The position numbers were made by a program, and so were the translations under genes. Of a stretch of DNA of 64,000 nucleotides, positions 10,131-21,334 are shown one piece after another. Source of the stretch: Mugil cephalus (lineage: Eukaryota; Chordata; Actinopteri; Mugiliformes; Mugilidae). The notes under the pieces are model-generated. The model did not search any database. It had not been told where the DNA came from and saw nothing but the letters and a program-made list of their open reading frames with translations. The stretch spans positions 992,001 through 1,056,000 of the forward strand of contig NC_061776.1 of NCBI RefSeq assembly GCF_022458985.1. Direction: 5' to 3'. The first letter of the stretch is position 1. Each line of letters begins with the position of its first letter.

Positions 10131-10439
10131 CTAAACTCTTGTCTTCCTCCTCTCCTTCTTCAACCAACAGTAGCTCTATTCCCACCAGGACCCTGTAGGT
10201 CAACAGCTCAGATGATGGTCGTTGTTAAGAAGAGTCCTGACTGATCTGGAGTGGAAGACATGTTTATGATTCACATGTTTAATTTGACAAAGGTTTTATG
10301 CTGGGTTCACTTCTTGACACAACCCTCTCCATCTATCTAGACTTTGGATCAGCACAAGAAGTAAACTGGCTTGTGACTCCCTATGTCTGGACTTTCAGGC
10401 TGCCAGGACCTGCAAGGCCTTCTCTGCTGGTCTAAAAAT

Positions 10440-12110
10440 ATCTAAACAACGGACAGACAGACGCTTTATTCATCCCAAACTGGGACATTTCACAGTTGCA
10501 GCAGCAATGTACAGGCACTTGACACCATACATCCTATATAACAGTGTATGTTATGTGTCACACACAGATGAGGAGTTAAACAGGCGTATGGATTGAGACA
10601 GGACAGATTTCCTGTAGCGTTCTTTGTCTGAGTCTCTTGGAGAAGGAGCTCTGTTGTCCATCTATCATCTGGTGGAGAGGGAGGTCAGGATGATCCGTGA
10701 CTGATATCAGTTTGTCAAGTGTCCTCCTCTCCCAGCCAATGACAGAGCCAGCCTTCCTGATCAGTTTATTCAGTGTGTTGCTGTTCCCCCAGCAGACCAC
10801 AGCAGAGAAAAGGGTTCTGGCCACAACAGACTGGTAGAAGATCTCCAGCATCTTACTGCACATGTTGAAGGATCTCAGCTTCCTCAGGAAGTAGAGTCTC
10901 TGCAGGCCTTCTAGGACACAGCTGTACTGTTGGTCCTCCAGTTCAGTCTGTTACTGATGCTCACTCCCAGGTATCTGTTCTCCTCCACCACCTCCACAGC
11001 CTGTCTCTCCCCCCACAGCCAGTTATATCCTTCATTCCTGACCACACCTCCCTCATGCTCTTCTGCTGGAGTTTGGCCTCCAGCTTCCTCCTGTTGTCAC
11101 GGTTCTGTCTTTTATTTTGTGCCATGTTTTGTGTTTCCTCTTTAATTTGTCAAGTACTTGTTTTCCTGTCTGTTGTGCTTCCTTGTGTGTGTTGATTGTT
11201 AATTGGTCTCACCTGGTTTGATTGCCCTGATCTGTTTCACCTGTGTCTTGTCATCCCTGAGCCCTCTTGTGCATATATAGCCCTGCCTGTCCCTTTGTTC
11301 TCTGTTGCATCGTTGATGTTTTTCACCCGGTGAGTGTGTAATGTTACCTTCTTCCTGGCCTTGTTTGTGTCCTGTAAGTTTTTCTATCATGTTTCTGGAA
11401 TTTATTTCTAGTCTTTAGATTTACCTGCTTGTCTGCAGTGCCTTTTGGGTGTTTGTTCATTTTCATTAAATACTTTTGTGTTTGAAACCTGGCCTCATCT
11501 TGAGTCCTGCACTTGGGTCCTCTACACCACTTCACCACTCAAATCCTGACACCTGTAGGAGTCCTTGCACTCCCTCAGCTTGTCCTGCAGTTGATGCTGT
11601 ACCCTCCTTAGCTCCTCCTTGTCTCCAGACCTGAACGCTCTCCTTTTGTTGTTCAGCAGAGTCCTCACAGAATTTGATATATTCTGTGATGCAGTCCGCC
11701 ATGCTGCTGATGTCTTCCCCATGAGGCTGACAGAGAGCCTCCCAGTCGGTGGACTCAAAGCAGTCCTGCAGGGCCTCCTGTGTCCACCTCCTTACAGTCC
11801 TTTTGGACACAGACTGCCGTTGGACAAGCGGGACGTACTTTGGGGTGAGCAGGACAAGGTTGTGATCAGACCTGCCTAGTGGGGGTAGGGCAGTTGTACT
11901 GTATGCATTGCAGGCATTTGCATACAGCAGATTCAGTGTTTTGTTGTCACGGGTGTGACAATCAACATACTGGGTGACGTCTGTGAGAGTTCTGTCCAAG
12001 GTGACGTGGTTGATGTCCCCATTGATCACCATAAACAAATTCGGCTGCTGCGTCTGCAGATGGGACATTGGTGTTGATGATTTAATTATATTTTCCATGA
12101 ATACCTATTG
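10440..12110 (-). mobile_element. Rex1/Babar-like LINE, interrupted by a solo LTR
   Basis: Minus strand. The 5' part (11552-12098) encodes an endonuclease end (GRSDHNLVLLTPKY) and a linker (RRWTQEALQDCFESTDWE) typical of fish Rex1/Babar-type LINEs. The 3' part (10576-11090) encodes the C-terminal block (MLEIFYQSVVARTLF, LNKLIRKAGSVIGWERRTLD). A tail-like GGGATGAATAAAG occurs near 10470. The RT domain is missing, and a 457-bp LTR is inserted at 11095. The clade assignment is by recall. Confidence 0.7.
11095..11551. mobile_element. Solo LTR with 5-bp target duplication
   Basis: A 457-bp element starting TGTCACGG and ending CCTGACA, flanked by the direct repeat CCTGT (11090-11094 and 11552-11556). 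It has the TG...CA ends of an LTR, a TATATA box near 11271 and a polyA-like run near the right end. No internal retroelement sequence is present, so it is a solo LTR left by recombination. It lies inside the older LINE at 10440-12110 and is therefore younger. Confidence 0.75.
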
Positions 12111-12959
12111 AATAATTCCTAAAGGTCTCTTTGCTTCCTTTCGAGCTTTTCCCTGGTTGTGCTGCTTCCAAGTGTGTTTTCATATCAAAGCTCTTATCCA
12201 ATCACATTTAAGCATTCATTTGTTACTAGGCTCAAAGAAATCTGCCTGGAGGCCTTCAGAATCACTTCTGCTGTCCTGCAGCATAAAGTAAGTGTTGACC
12301 AGACTGTTGCTTCAATCAATCAGATATTGAGTTGAGGACACCATGGTCTGCTTGCAGGTGTATGGTGATGTCAGTGTACTCACAGCCTCTGATTGGACAG
12401 TCGGAGAGTGAGCTAGCCAGAGCTAGAGAACTGCATCTGATGTGAGCTGGACGAGCAAAAATGTAGTTGTGTTCATCGAATAGCTGGTTTGTGATGGTAC
12501 AATTCCTGAAGGAGGAGAAATCGAGCTGGTTGAGGATATACGGTCAAAGACATCTTCAAGACAGACTTTTCAAGAAAAGCTGACATTGTTAAGAAGTCCT
12601 AGCCAGCGACAGGAAAGGGTTTGTCAGCCACTTTCAGTCCATTAATAAGGAGCAGAACCCCTGGCTCTCATGATCAGAGGAAAAGTCTGAATAGTTTCTT
12701 TATGGTCAGTAAAATTAATTTTATTTCCATCTTTCATGTGTTTTTGCAGTTTTCGGTCGAGATTGATATTTCTGCTGGATTTGACGTATGTGGTTCTTGA
12801 TGTCTGTGCAACGTTCTGTTTTATTGTTATATGTATGATCTTAAAGCTTCCTATAGCGGTGTCATGATGATCATTTTAAGAGACAGTGTTTCCCCTGGGT
12901 TACATAATTTTTTATTGGATGTGCTCGATAGGAAAAGCGACTTGCACAGTCAGCCACTG
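12111..12959. other. Spacer, no gene recognised
   Basis: AT-rich sequence between the Rex1-like LINE and V unit D. No convincing coding frame, RSS or element ends were seen. From about 12960 homology to unit A (position about 740) begins. Confidence 0.3.
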
Positions 12960-13318
12960 ATCAATACTGAAAACAAATATAAAACACTGAATATATTATT
13001 GAAACAATAAGATGGAAACAACATGGAATGAAAAGAACAATGTAACATAACCTTAATGCAGAAACATATGCTTCCTTGTACTTATTTCAGATGTAGAATG
13101 ATTCTGTTGGTGTCCATGGTGTTTAGTGTGTGAACCTTCAGTTGGTTTGTCATTGATGTGGATTTGCTGCTCATGTGAATCCTCCCACAGTGTTTCATTA
13201 GCAGCTGTAACCACAGTGACTCTGATAAAACAGGAATTAGCAGAATCCATCTGATATGAAGCTGTGGTTTGAATACCACTTCCCTCCTCTTTGAAGAGTA
13301 GTCACATATCTGGGTTCA

Positions 13319-13357
13319 GGTTTTTGTACAGCCTCTTCTACACTTTGTATCACTGTG
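13319..13357 (-). promoter_or_regulatory. 23-RSS of V7
   Basis: Heptamer CACAGTG 13351-13357, 23-bp spacer, nonamer ACAAAAACC 13319-13327. Confidence 0.9.
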
Positions 13358-13973
13358 TTTCTAGAGCACAGTAGTAGAGAGCTGTGTCTGCCAGGGTTAG
13401 GTCTGTTATGGTCAGTTCAGTTGATGTATCTGTTGTTTTTGATGTATAGCGATTATCAGGAATATAATCATCCCCACTATAATCTTTAGCTCCTTTATAG
13501 AGAATAAACTGAGGAGCCTGAAGGTCAGAATGATGTCTGTACCAGTTAAGGTAAATACCAGTTTCATCTGTCTGATAGTTGCATGAGAGTGTGACAGATT
13601 GTCCTTCTCTTCCACTGACTTCATCTCGTTCAGGAGAGATTGTGTCTCCAGCTGTTAGTCCTGGAAAAAGTAGAGAACATGAAGCCATTAGACTAACATT
13701 GTCCATGAGGCTGAGAGGAGAAGACAGTGGAAAATGTCTCCTGTACAGTGTTACTCTGTGGACATTCACAACAAAATCAACTGTACAACTCTGTCAGTTC
13801 AATGTAGAAGATGATGAAAAGATGATTTTCATTGTATCAGAGCAAAGAAACAAGAAGAGTTGTGAAGTGCAGTCTGTATATCTGGTTAATGCAGCAGCTT
13901 CAACAAAACTTGAATCCCTGTTCTTCAACTCACCTATAATGTGAGATAGAAGCAAAAAGAGGTAAAGCAACAT
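13358..13973 (-). CDS. TCR alpha/delta V segment, family 1, unit D (V7)
   Basis: The leader exon is 13934-13973 (MLLYLFLLLSHII plus one base) and the V exon is 13358-13660. The frame is open: TLSCNY, LNWYRHH, YYCALE. CDR1 is DETGIY and CDR2 YKGAKDYSGDD, both different from V1 and V4, although FR1, FR2, leader, intron and RSS are almost identical. The promoter block with GC box, CCAAT and TGACATTATT is conserved upstream. Appears functional. Confidence 0.88.
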
Positions 13974-14279
13974 GTCTTTGGAGTTATTAAAGCCAGACAG
14001 ACAGCACATCAACAATGTTCTTCCACCAGAGTAGAATGAGGAAGAAATAATGTCATTGGATGAGCTGATGATGTTGAGTGGGCGGGGCCAGTTACAGCTT
14101 GACTTCAACTCAACCAATCAAATTCTTCTCTGCTTCAACAGCAGCTCTGTCTCAGATGTCAACTGCTTCATTTCTCTGTTGTCTTTGTCCTCAGTCCAAT
14201 GAGTCAGAAATCAGTGGTTGAACAGAGTGTGGCTCCCTCTAGTGGATGTTGTGGAGGATTGTGTTGTCTTTGCTCCAAA

Positions 14280-14317
14280 GGTTTTTGTTCAGAGTTTTGG
14301 TGTTTCCTGTCACTGTG
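14280..14317 (-). promoter_or_regulatory. RSS of V8 (22-bp spacer)
   Basis: Heptamer CACAGTG 14311-14317, 22-bp spacer, nonamer ACAAAAACC 14280-14288. Confidence 0.85.
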
Positions 14318-14792
14318 GGCCTCAGAGCACAGTAGTACACAGCAGAGTCAGACACATGAAGCTTCTGGATCTTCAGAGGAACTGATTTGTCTTTGAGCTC
14401 AGCATCAAATCTGTCTTCAGGGAAATCTGGATCATTGTCATCACCCCCATAATTATTTCGCCCCAAAATGTACTTTGGAAAACCATTTTCTTCTTGTTTG
14501 TACCAGAACAAATTGTCGTTTGCTCCAGTTTCCTTAAAAGTGCAGCTGAGTGTGAGAGTGTCTCCTTCAGTAGCAATGACATCTCCTGCTGTCTGGGTCA
14601 CTTTGTCTTCTCCTTTACACTCTGGGGAAGAACAGAACATGTAGAGGAAGAGATGAATCAATAAAGATGATTGATTCAAGGACAACAATCAGCAGCTTTA
14701 AATGTGTTCAAGTGTGTGAAGAGGAAACATGTTGAGCTTTCTATCTTACCAAAGAAAAGAGCAGCAAGAATAATCCACAGCCAATGTTCCAT
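14318..14792 (-). CDS. TCR alpha/delta V segment, family 2, unit D (V8)
   Basis: The leader exon is 14750-14792 and the V exon is 14318-14621, with an open frame. Landmarks are LTLSCTF, LFWYKQE and [12 protein letters not shown]1 is ETGANDN and CDR2 runs through GRNNYGGDDND. FR3 (EDRFDAELKDKS) is almost the same as in V6. The upstream noncoding sequence matches units A and C up to 14973, where a DNA transposon interrupts it. Appears functional. Confidence 0.88.
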
Positions 14793-16391
14793 CTTTACAA
14801 CAAGGTTTAAATCAACAGGAGAAACTAGCTGATGTTCAACATTCAGTCTGACAATTGTTCTCTTCACAGCAGCAGTTATTATTGACACAATGGTTGAACC
14901 CAGTGCACAAGTAGTGCACCGCCTCCTTGATGATGTCGCCCTCTAGTGGAGATAAAAAGGCTTCCAGCAGCTTCACCGTAAAAAATAAAGGGCTATGAAA
15001 ACTTAAAAATTCTAGGTAACTGGCTGCAATAGATTTTTGCGTTTTGAGTCCAACTAAAACTCTCAAGTTTTGAAGAAAACTACATAAACTTAAGTCAACA
15101 AATTATCTTTTGTTGAGATAACTTATAAGTTAACTTTGAGATAATTTAAAATGTACATATTTTAACACTTACAACTCAGCAATCTCAACTAATTATTTTT
15201 GTTTCAGGTAAGTTACCTTTCAAATGCATCAAAACTCAACATTTTGTGTTGTACTTATGAATACTCTCAAACGTGAGAAGGTACGGCAACTAAAACTTTT
15301 CTACTGTGCCTACAAATACAAATAATACTGGTTCAGTAAATCATGTTTATTTAAACATTAAATACAACATTGCAGCAAACATGTAGGAGGATGAAATCTC
15401 TTAGTATCTACCAATACTGTAAGTACTGTAGACTGCACACAAACAAAAAGATGCAGACTGGTGTGGACTAGAGACAGACCGATATGTTTTTTCAGGGCCG
15501 ATACCGATCATTAGTTGTCAAGGAGGCCGATAACCGATATTTGGAGCCGATATTCATTTACAGGAAAAGGGAAAATATTGGCGTCAAAATTTTGAAAAAT
15601 ACAAACTCCAACACTTAATTTCATTTAAATGCCTTTAAGCATATGTTTAATGAAAAGATTCTCAGAACATATCCATATCGATATTATCAGCATCCAGAGG
15701 GACTGCGAGCGAGCAGAGCTGCCGCTTATGTGTTTATAACGTTAGTGGGCTCACAGTAATGTTACTAGTAGTTATGAGTTGTAGAGGACTGGGATGTTTA
15801 TTACAATTGCGGGAGACTCTGCTGCCTTAACTTACCTCGAAATCAAGCCCGCAGGAACAGCGCGGGTTTCAACGGTAGCAAAACCTTTTCTCCTCATCTC
15901 ATAGGAAACTGTAACAAGACATGAAAGTCCAGTTACTTGATAAAATAAACACTCAAAAATGTGCAGCATGTAAGACCCTCCAAACCGCGTCACTGCCAGA
16001 GCGTCACGTTTCCATGACGACCGACCGGAACAAGACGAGGAGTGTGTCATGTTTACATGACTCCCGGTTGTAAAAACGAGTCTTTAAGGTGAAACTGAAC
16101 TTTAACATCAAAGACACACGTGCACAGTATAACACTTATTTGTAGCGCTGCTCACTTTGTTTAATAAATGAGACTGTAGCCGCACTGACGGAGCTAACAG
16201 AGCTAACAGAGCTAATGATACCATAATGATACCATAATGATACCATAATGATACTGGTATTGGAATCGGAACAACTCCAGTTCGGTCCAGTTCTGTATCT
16301 TGATGAGTCCGGATGTTACATTTTAACTTGGTTACACGTTTTGAGTTGCTAACACGCTACCTTGCTAACAGAACAACAACCACAGGTAGCG

Positions 16392-16434
<43 letters not shown>

Positions 16435-16445
16435 GCGTGTGCGTG

Positions 16446-16477
<32 letters not shown>

Positions 16478-16499
16478 TGCGTGTGTGTGTGTGTGTGTG
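16392..16499. repeat. (TG)n microsatellite with CG interruptions
   Basis: About 105 bp of alternating TG with CGTG variants, a purine-pyrimidine alternation that can adopt Z-DNA. It sits within the nested transposon. Confidence 0.95.
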
Positions 16500-16717
16500 C
16501 TCATATTAGCCTGTGCACCCAAATGTTTATCAAAGGTTAAGTTACTGGCATATTTAAACGAGTCCTTCCCAATTAACTTATACATGATTTATGCACTGAT
16601 TGACCTCTCTTATATACTTCTATACTTCTCCGGATCCCAATGTTAAAAGGCCAATAAATATAATTTTTTTTTTTAAAGAAAGAAAACTATACTGTAACGT
16701 TATGATAAAGTATAGCC

Positions 16718-17398
16718 CAGGGGTCGGCAACCCTCAACAATCAAAGAGCCATTTGGATCCGTTTCCCAAAGAAAAGAAAACACTGGGAGCCACAAAACCC
16801 CTTTACATCTAAAATGAAGATAACACTGCATATATCGTTTTCACCTCTATGCTAGGCCCATAGTGTGTTGCATTTATTAAATGAAATAACTGCTACAGAG
16901 AAAACGAAATAGCATTTATGTAACATAACAGGGATTTTTCCATCGTTGTCTTACCTGGGGTCGAAAAGTCCAATAAATAGCTGGACCTGCCGGCGGGTGT
17001 GACGTATATTTTGAGCGACAAAAAATTAAATACATTTTATTTTAATGTTAAAAGACCACCATCAATTCAAATTTAGAATTATATTTAAAAAACTAATGCA
17101 CTAAAATAAAAATACATTTGAATTAAATACTCAACAGCAACTAGTAAATGTGCTGCAATGCACTGTGGGAGTTCAGTGTTTTTTGGTTGATGTTACAACC
17201 ATGAGTGTGGTGTGGCATTCAGTGTCATTCAGTTGTTGTGTAACTCTCGCTCGTTCACTGATGAGTGACTAGTCGCCGATATTCTGAGGCAGTTAGCGTG
17301 AAAAAAATGAACGGCTTTGATCAGTGTCCTTGCTCCGCACCGCTCGCTGCAGAGAGCTGCAACAGAGGAACGAAAGAGCCGCAGGTTGCTGACCCCTG
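16718..17398. mobile_element. Non-autonomous hAT element with perfect 8-bp duplication
   Basis: The inverted ends are CAGGGGTCGGCAACC at the left and GGTTGCTGACCCCTG at the right. Both are flanked by GTATAGCC (16710-16717 and 17399-17406), an exact 8-bp target duplication as expected of hAT transposases. At 681 bp it has no transposase, so it was mobilised in trans. It is nested in the older transposon at 14974-17765. Confidence 0.9.
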
Positions 17399-17767
17399 GT
17401 ATAGCCTAATCTACACGCGTGAACCCCGACGTTTAAGTATCATATTGAGCAAAGTACTCACCTTGAGAGTAAAAAGTCTCTTTGAGATGTTGGCAGCACA
17501 TGGACACAGTGTGGGTGTGATGGAACCCCTGCAGATATGCATTGGAGACCCGCAGTTCTTGTTCTCTAGTTTTCTACATCTTGTCCTGACCTCAAATGCA
17601 CAGTTTTGAGGTTTGCTAACTCAAGTTAGCATGTGAGACCAAAACTTGAAAAAGATAGTTGGAATACATGTGTTGATTAGTTTACAACACAACTCAAACC
17701 TTTTTGCTTAGTTAGCTGAAAAAATATGGTTAGGCCAAGAAATGTAAGTTTTCATTTTTAGAGTGTT

Positions 17768-17820
17768 GTCAGTGTGTCAGCTGGTGTTTTTGTTCCCACT
17801 CTGTGTTTCCTGTCACTGTT
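17768..17820 (-). pseudogene. Orphan V 3' end (RSS relic), unit D
   Basis: These 53 bp match the 3' flank and RSS region of the family-3 pseudogene in unit A (about 2746-2803). The heptamer position now reads AACAGTG and the V exon has been replaced by LINE debris. It marks the former continuation of unit D beyond the transposon. Confidence 0.65.
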
Positions 17821-17829
17821 TGTTTCATT

Positions 17830-18000
17830 AGTTTCTTCCAGGCTGGATTAATGCCATTCATTATCATCAGCTTGATCCAAATAGCTCTATAAAAAACCTC
17901 CAGCTGTTTCAAAATGCTGCAGAGAGCATTGATGGGAATTAACCAGAGAGATCATATTACTACACTTTGAACTTCTCTTCTGTGAGTAGTTTGAATGTAC
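17830..18000 (+). mobile_element. L2-like LINE scrap
   Basis: The plus-strand translation, with frameshifts, contains LQLFQNAA and an RDHIT-like box, the block that follows the RT in L2/CR1-type LINEs. Short dead fragment replacing the V exon of the relic at 17768. Confidence 0.45.
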
Positions 18001-18179
18001 ATTGACATATGAGCTGAAAGCTGAACTATACAACACAGGAAGGAGGAAGTGTGAACATGATGCTGGTGCAGTCTCATGATCTGGATCTCCTCATAATTCT
18101 GACAGAAAGGTGTTTTTAGAATAAATCATTATCCTGCACCCTGTTGGAAGAGACACTGTCAAACACCTCTACTTAAGAC

Positions 18180-19045
18180 CTTTGAGAATCCTCCAGCTGG
18201 AGTCAACTCACAGCTCATATGACTGCTCCACCAAACACCCAGGCAGTCGTATGGTGAAGCTGGTGGATGACACGGTGGCGGTGGTGGGACAGATATCCCA
18301 TGGTGACGAGTCAGTGTATAGACAGGAGGTGGAGGACCTGATGGACTGGTGCAGGGAGAACAATCTCTGGTTAATGTGGTGGAAACAAAGGAGATGGTGG
18401 TGGACTTCAGGAGAGGTGACCACGTTCACTCTCCCCTTCACATCAAGGGAGAAGCTGTAGAGATGGTCCACAGCATCAAGTACCTGGGGCTCTTCATCTC
18501 CAATGACTTCAACTGGACCACAAACACGGAGAGCGTGGTCTAGAAGGTCCAACAACGCGTCTATTTACTGAGGAGGATAAAGCAAACTGGACTGAGCCCT
18601 GCTGTCCTCACAGCCTTCTACAGGTGTGTGGTGGAGAACACTCTGACCTCCTCCATCACCTCCTGGAACAGGAAGTACTCGGCTGTGGACAGGAAGGTCC
18701 TGCAGAGCGTGGTCTGAACGGGACAGAAAATCTGCTGCTGCAGCCTGACGTCCATAGAGGACATTTACACCAGCTAGTTCAGGAGCAGAGCAGCCTGCAT
18801 CGTGGGGGACTCCACCCACCCAGCAAATACACTATTCAGCCTCCTCCTTGGTGCATCAGGACCAAAACATCAAGGCTCCAGCTCAGCTTCTTTCCAGGAG
18901 CTTAGAGACTTAAACAATATGACAAAGACCATCTACTGCTCTATGCTCCGCATCTGACACATTTTTATTGCACTATCTTTATATTTTATATTATTTTTGT
19001 TTGTGTGTGTAACATATAAATGACAATAAAGAACCTTGAACACTT
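18180..19045 (+). mobile_element. Rex1/Babar-like LINE, 3' end
   Basis: Plus-strand remnants of the RT palm and thumb (VDDTVAVVGQI, EVEDLMDWCRENNL, IKYLGLFISNDFNW) and a C-terminal block in broken frames. A polyA-like AATGACAATAAAGAACCTTGAA ending at about 19040 is typical of this LINE type. Truncated at the 5' end; inactive. Confidence 0.75.
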
Positions 19046-19429
19046 GATCACAACATGCAGATATAGAGATAATATCTTCAATAAAAGCCCTTTAGTTAAA
19101 GCTGAGAGCAGCACTCATAAACACACCAGGTACAAAGTCTGATCCACACCCAGAGATAAACTCACCTGCTTTCCTGTAAATGGAGAAGAGAGGCGGCATT
19201 CAATTCAAGTGTGGAGTAAGTTCAGACTCCATTTAGAGGAACACTGAAGGCTGAAGCAGGGTGAGTGTTAATATTCTTCTTCTCCATGTGGACTGTAGAG
19301 GGAAGAACAGTCAGAACTCAACAGTTTGATTCAAACATTCACACCAACTTGTGATGAATCAGCTGATTCCTGGTGATTTACATAAACATATTGATGTCTT
19401 TCAAACAGATGACTATGAAACCAGTCTAG

Positions 19430-20480
19430 GCCTCTGATACCAAAGTGTTTATTATTTATTGATTAGGACGTCAATGTTGATGGTTTCAAATGCTTTAGAC
19501 TAAAAGATGCCAACACCATAATCACCTGTATCAACTGTATCATTGATTTTATCAGTTAGATCAAACACTGCCGTGTATGTGGTATTTTCTTCCTGAATCC
19601 ATACTGGGATGGGACGATAGCATTTAGCTTGTCCAGATAGCTGCTAAGTCTATTGTAGACTAGTCTTTCCAGAGCCTTGGAGAGAGTTGTCAGGATGGAG
19701 AGTGGACGCTAGTTGCTCAAATGGTTCTTATCTCCACATGTGAAAACTGGTGGAAGTCGTGCAGTTGTCTCTGCTTGTGTTACTACTCCAGAAAGTAGAG
19801 ACAGATTAATGCAGTAAGTAAGGGCTGCAGAAATTACACTGACAACACCTTTCAGAGTTTCACTGGAGATTTAGTGGGTTCCAGCTGAGTTTGAACTTTG
19901 AACATGTTCATGATGATTTAATAGACTTCATCAGTTTGTTGGACTCAGGAAGAAAGAGCTCCGGTAGTTCCCTGATAATCATTAAATGAGGCACCCTGAG
20001 GTTGGCTCATTTTACTAGATAGGCTTTCACCAATGGAGACAAAGTGGTCATTCAATGTATCGGTAAGACTGGAGTTACTGGTGACATTACTTATAGTATT
20101 ATCATGGTCAGGGAGCACAGGAGGTTTTTGGCCCCTGTTCAAGACCTTGTTTAGTTCTCTCCAAGAGTTCTTAGAGTCACCCTGAGATGCATTTAGAAGT
20201 TCTACATCATGATTACTCTTCTTCTTTCTAGTTTGTTTCTGTCATTGATTTATTGATTTTAATTATTAGTATTTGGGTTTTTATATAATTTATTTTGTGA
20301 TTGATGTATTTTAATATGGCCTTCATGAGCCATGGATTATGAATAGTTGTACTGCATAGTCTTCTCAGGGACAGTCCTTTGAATTGAGTTGTTATTTCTT
20401 TAGTTAGAGTCAAATGCAGCATCAGCATCACTGCAGTTGTAGATTCTATACCATCCCTTAGCCTGCAAGTCCTCATTTAG
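19430..20480 (-). mobile_element. Degenerate LINE on the minus strand
   Basis: In reverse complement, RT motifs can be read with interruptions: a LERLVYNRLSSYLDK-like block followed by QYGFRK (about 19600-19690), and upstream of it LNDHFVSIGESLSSKM (19945-20142). This order matches a non-LTR retrotransposon. Clade not assigned. Confidence 0.6.
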
Positions 20481-21171
20481 ACGTCATGTGGTTTTTACAT
20501 GAAGTAATTTAGTTTATTTCATGAACTCCTCATAAAAGTGGAGTTTCCTAAACTTTACTTTGTGTGTTCATCATGTTTCCATTGTGAGAATTGTTGTTTC
20601 TCCTACGTATATTCCATCAACCTGTGATCTGAGTTCATTAGTTTGAGCCATTCTTCCATTTGTTTCCAGAAGAAGTTGATAGTAATTGAAGAGAATATGT
20701 TCTGTGGTTTACTAGTCTGAGTTACAAAATGAACCAGTATGTCTTTCAAAGCTGATTCTGAATCTAAAGAATTAGTTGGAATACGTGAGCTTCTTCATTC
20801 TGTTCATGGAGGAAAATGTAGGAATTCCCTTTGTAGTCTTTGAAAGGATCCATACTTCTAAAATTCAGTAGAACAGGTTTGGCTACAAGTCATTGGTCAA
20901 ATCAAACTAATCAAAGTGAAAGGAATCAATCAAGGAACTGGAAATCCTTAAACACATTTAGCAATGTTGATAGTGAATTGGTTTCAGGGTAGTTTGTCCA
21001 TTCATTCATAGTTAGCTTGTATTACTCCATCATAGCTAGAAAGACTTTGATTTTTAATGGTTTAATGACTGTAGAGAAATCATGTGACTGGAGAGGACTG
21101 ACTGTATCTGAAGTTGATGTAAACTCACTGAGTGTTACTGGTTTATCTCTCAGACTGACTGAAGTCAGAAG
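20481..21171. other. Upstream region of the NLR gene
   Basis: AT-rich sequence just upstream of the NLRC3-like first coding exon. It should include the promoter and any 5' UTR exon, but no certain box was seen. Confidence 0.3.
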
Positions 21172-21334
21172 ATGGAGAAAGAGTCTGCAGCATCCAGCTG
21201 TCTGTCTATGGAGAGTGATCGGTCCAGAGGTGAACCTCCAAACTTCAGTGAAGAACCTGGACCCTCAGACACACAGAGAGGCTTCATCAGTCGACAGGAT
21301 GAATATAAATGTCCATCTGTACAGAGACTCAAAG
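21172..21334 (+). CDS. NLR gene exon 1
   Basis: It starts at the only fitting ATG ([16 protein letters not shown]) and ends AAAG/GTGACC. The 163 bp leave one base, which completes a codon with the first two bases of exon 2. The SCxSMxSDxS pattern is the repeat found at the N-terminus of fish NLR-C proteins. Confidence 0.75.

Larger units (their letters stand above)
14974..17765. mobile_element. 2.8-kb non-autonomous DNA transposon with nested insertions
   Basis: Unit A has the uninterrupted sequence CAGCTTGTCAGTG (about 2745). Unit D has the same sequence split by 2.8 kb with TT repeated on each side. The insert begins CACCGTAAAAAAT and, in reverse complement, its end reads CACTCTAAAAATG. 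Both ends carry ATGAAAACTTA a short way in, so these are imperfect terminal inverted repeats. No transposase frame was recognised. Inside are a GCCGATA-rich hAT-like scrap (15470-15700), a TG-dinucleotide array and a complete hAT element. The superfamily is not assigned; a 2-bp duplication argues against hAT for the outer element. Confidence 0.7.

Noticed and set aside
1147-14792. Novel immune-type receptors or immunoglobulin light-chain V genes as an alternative identity
   Set aside because: NITR genes lack RSSs, and the WYKQ/WYRQ and YYCAL patterns with long-spacer RSSs fit TCR alpha/delta V better.
1-20000. TCR J, D or constant segments
   Set aside because: A search for FGxGT-type J motifs with 12-RSSs and for Ig constant domains by eye found none that were convincing.
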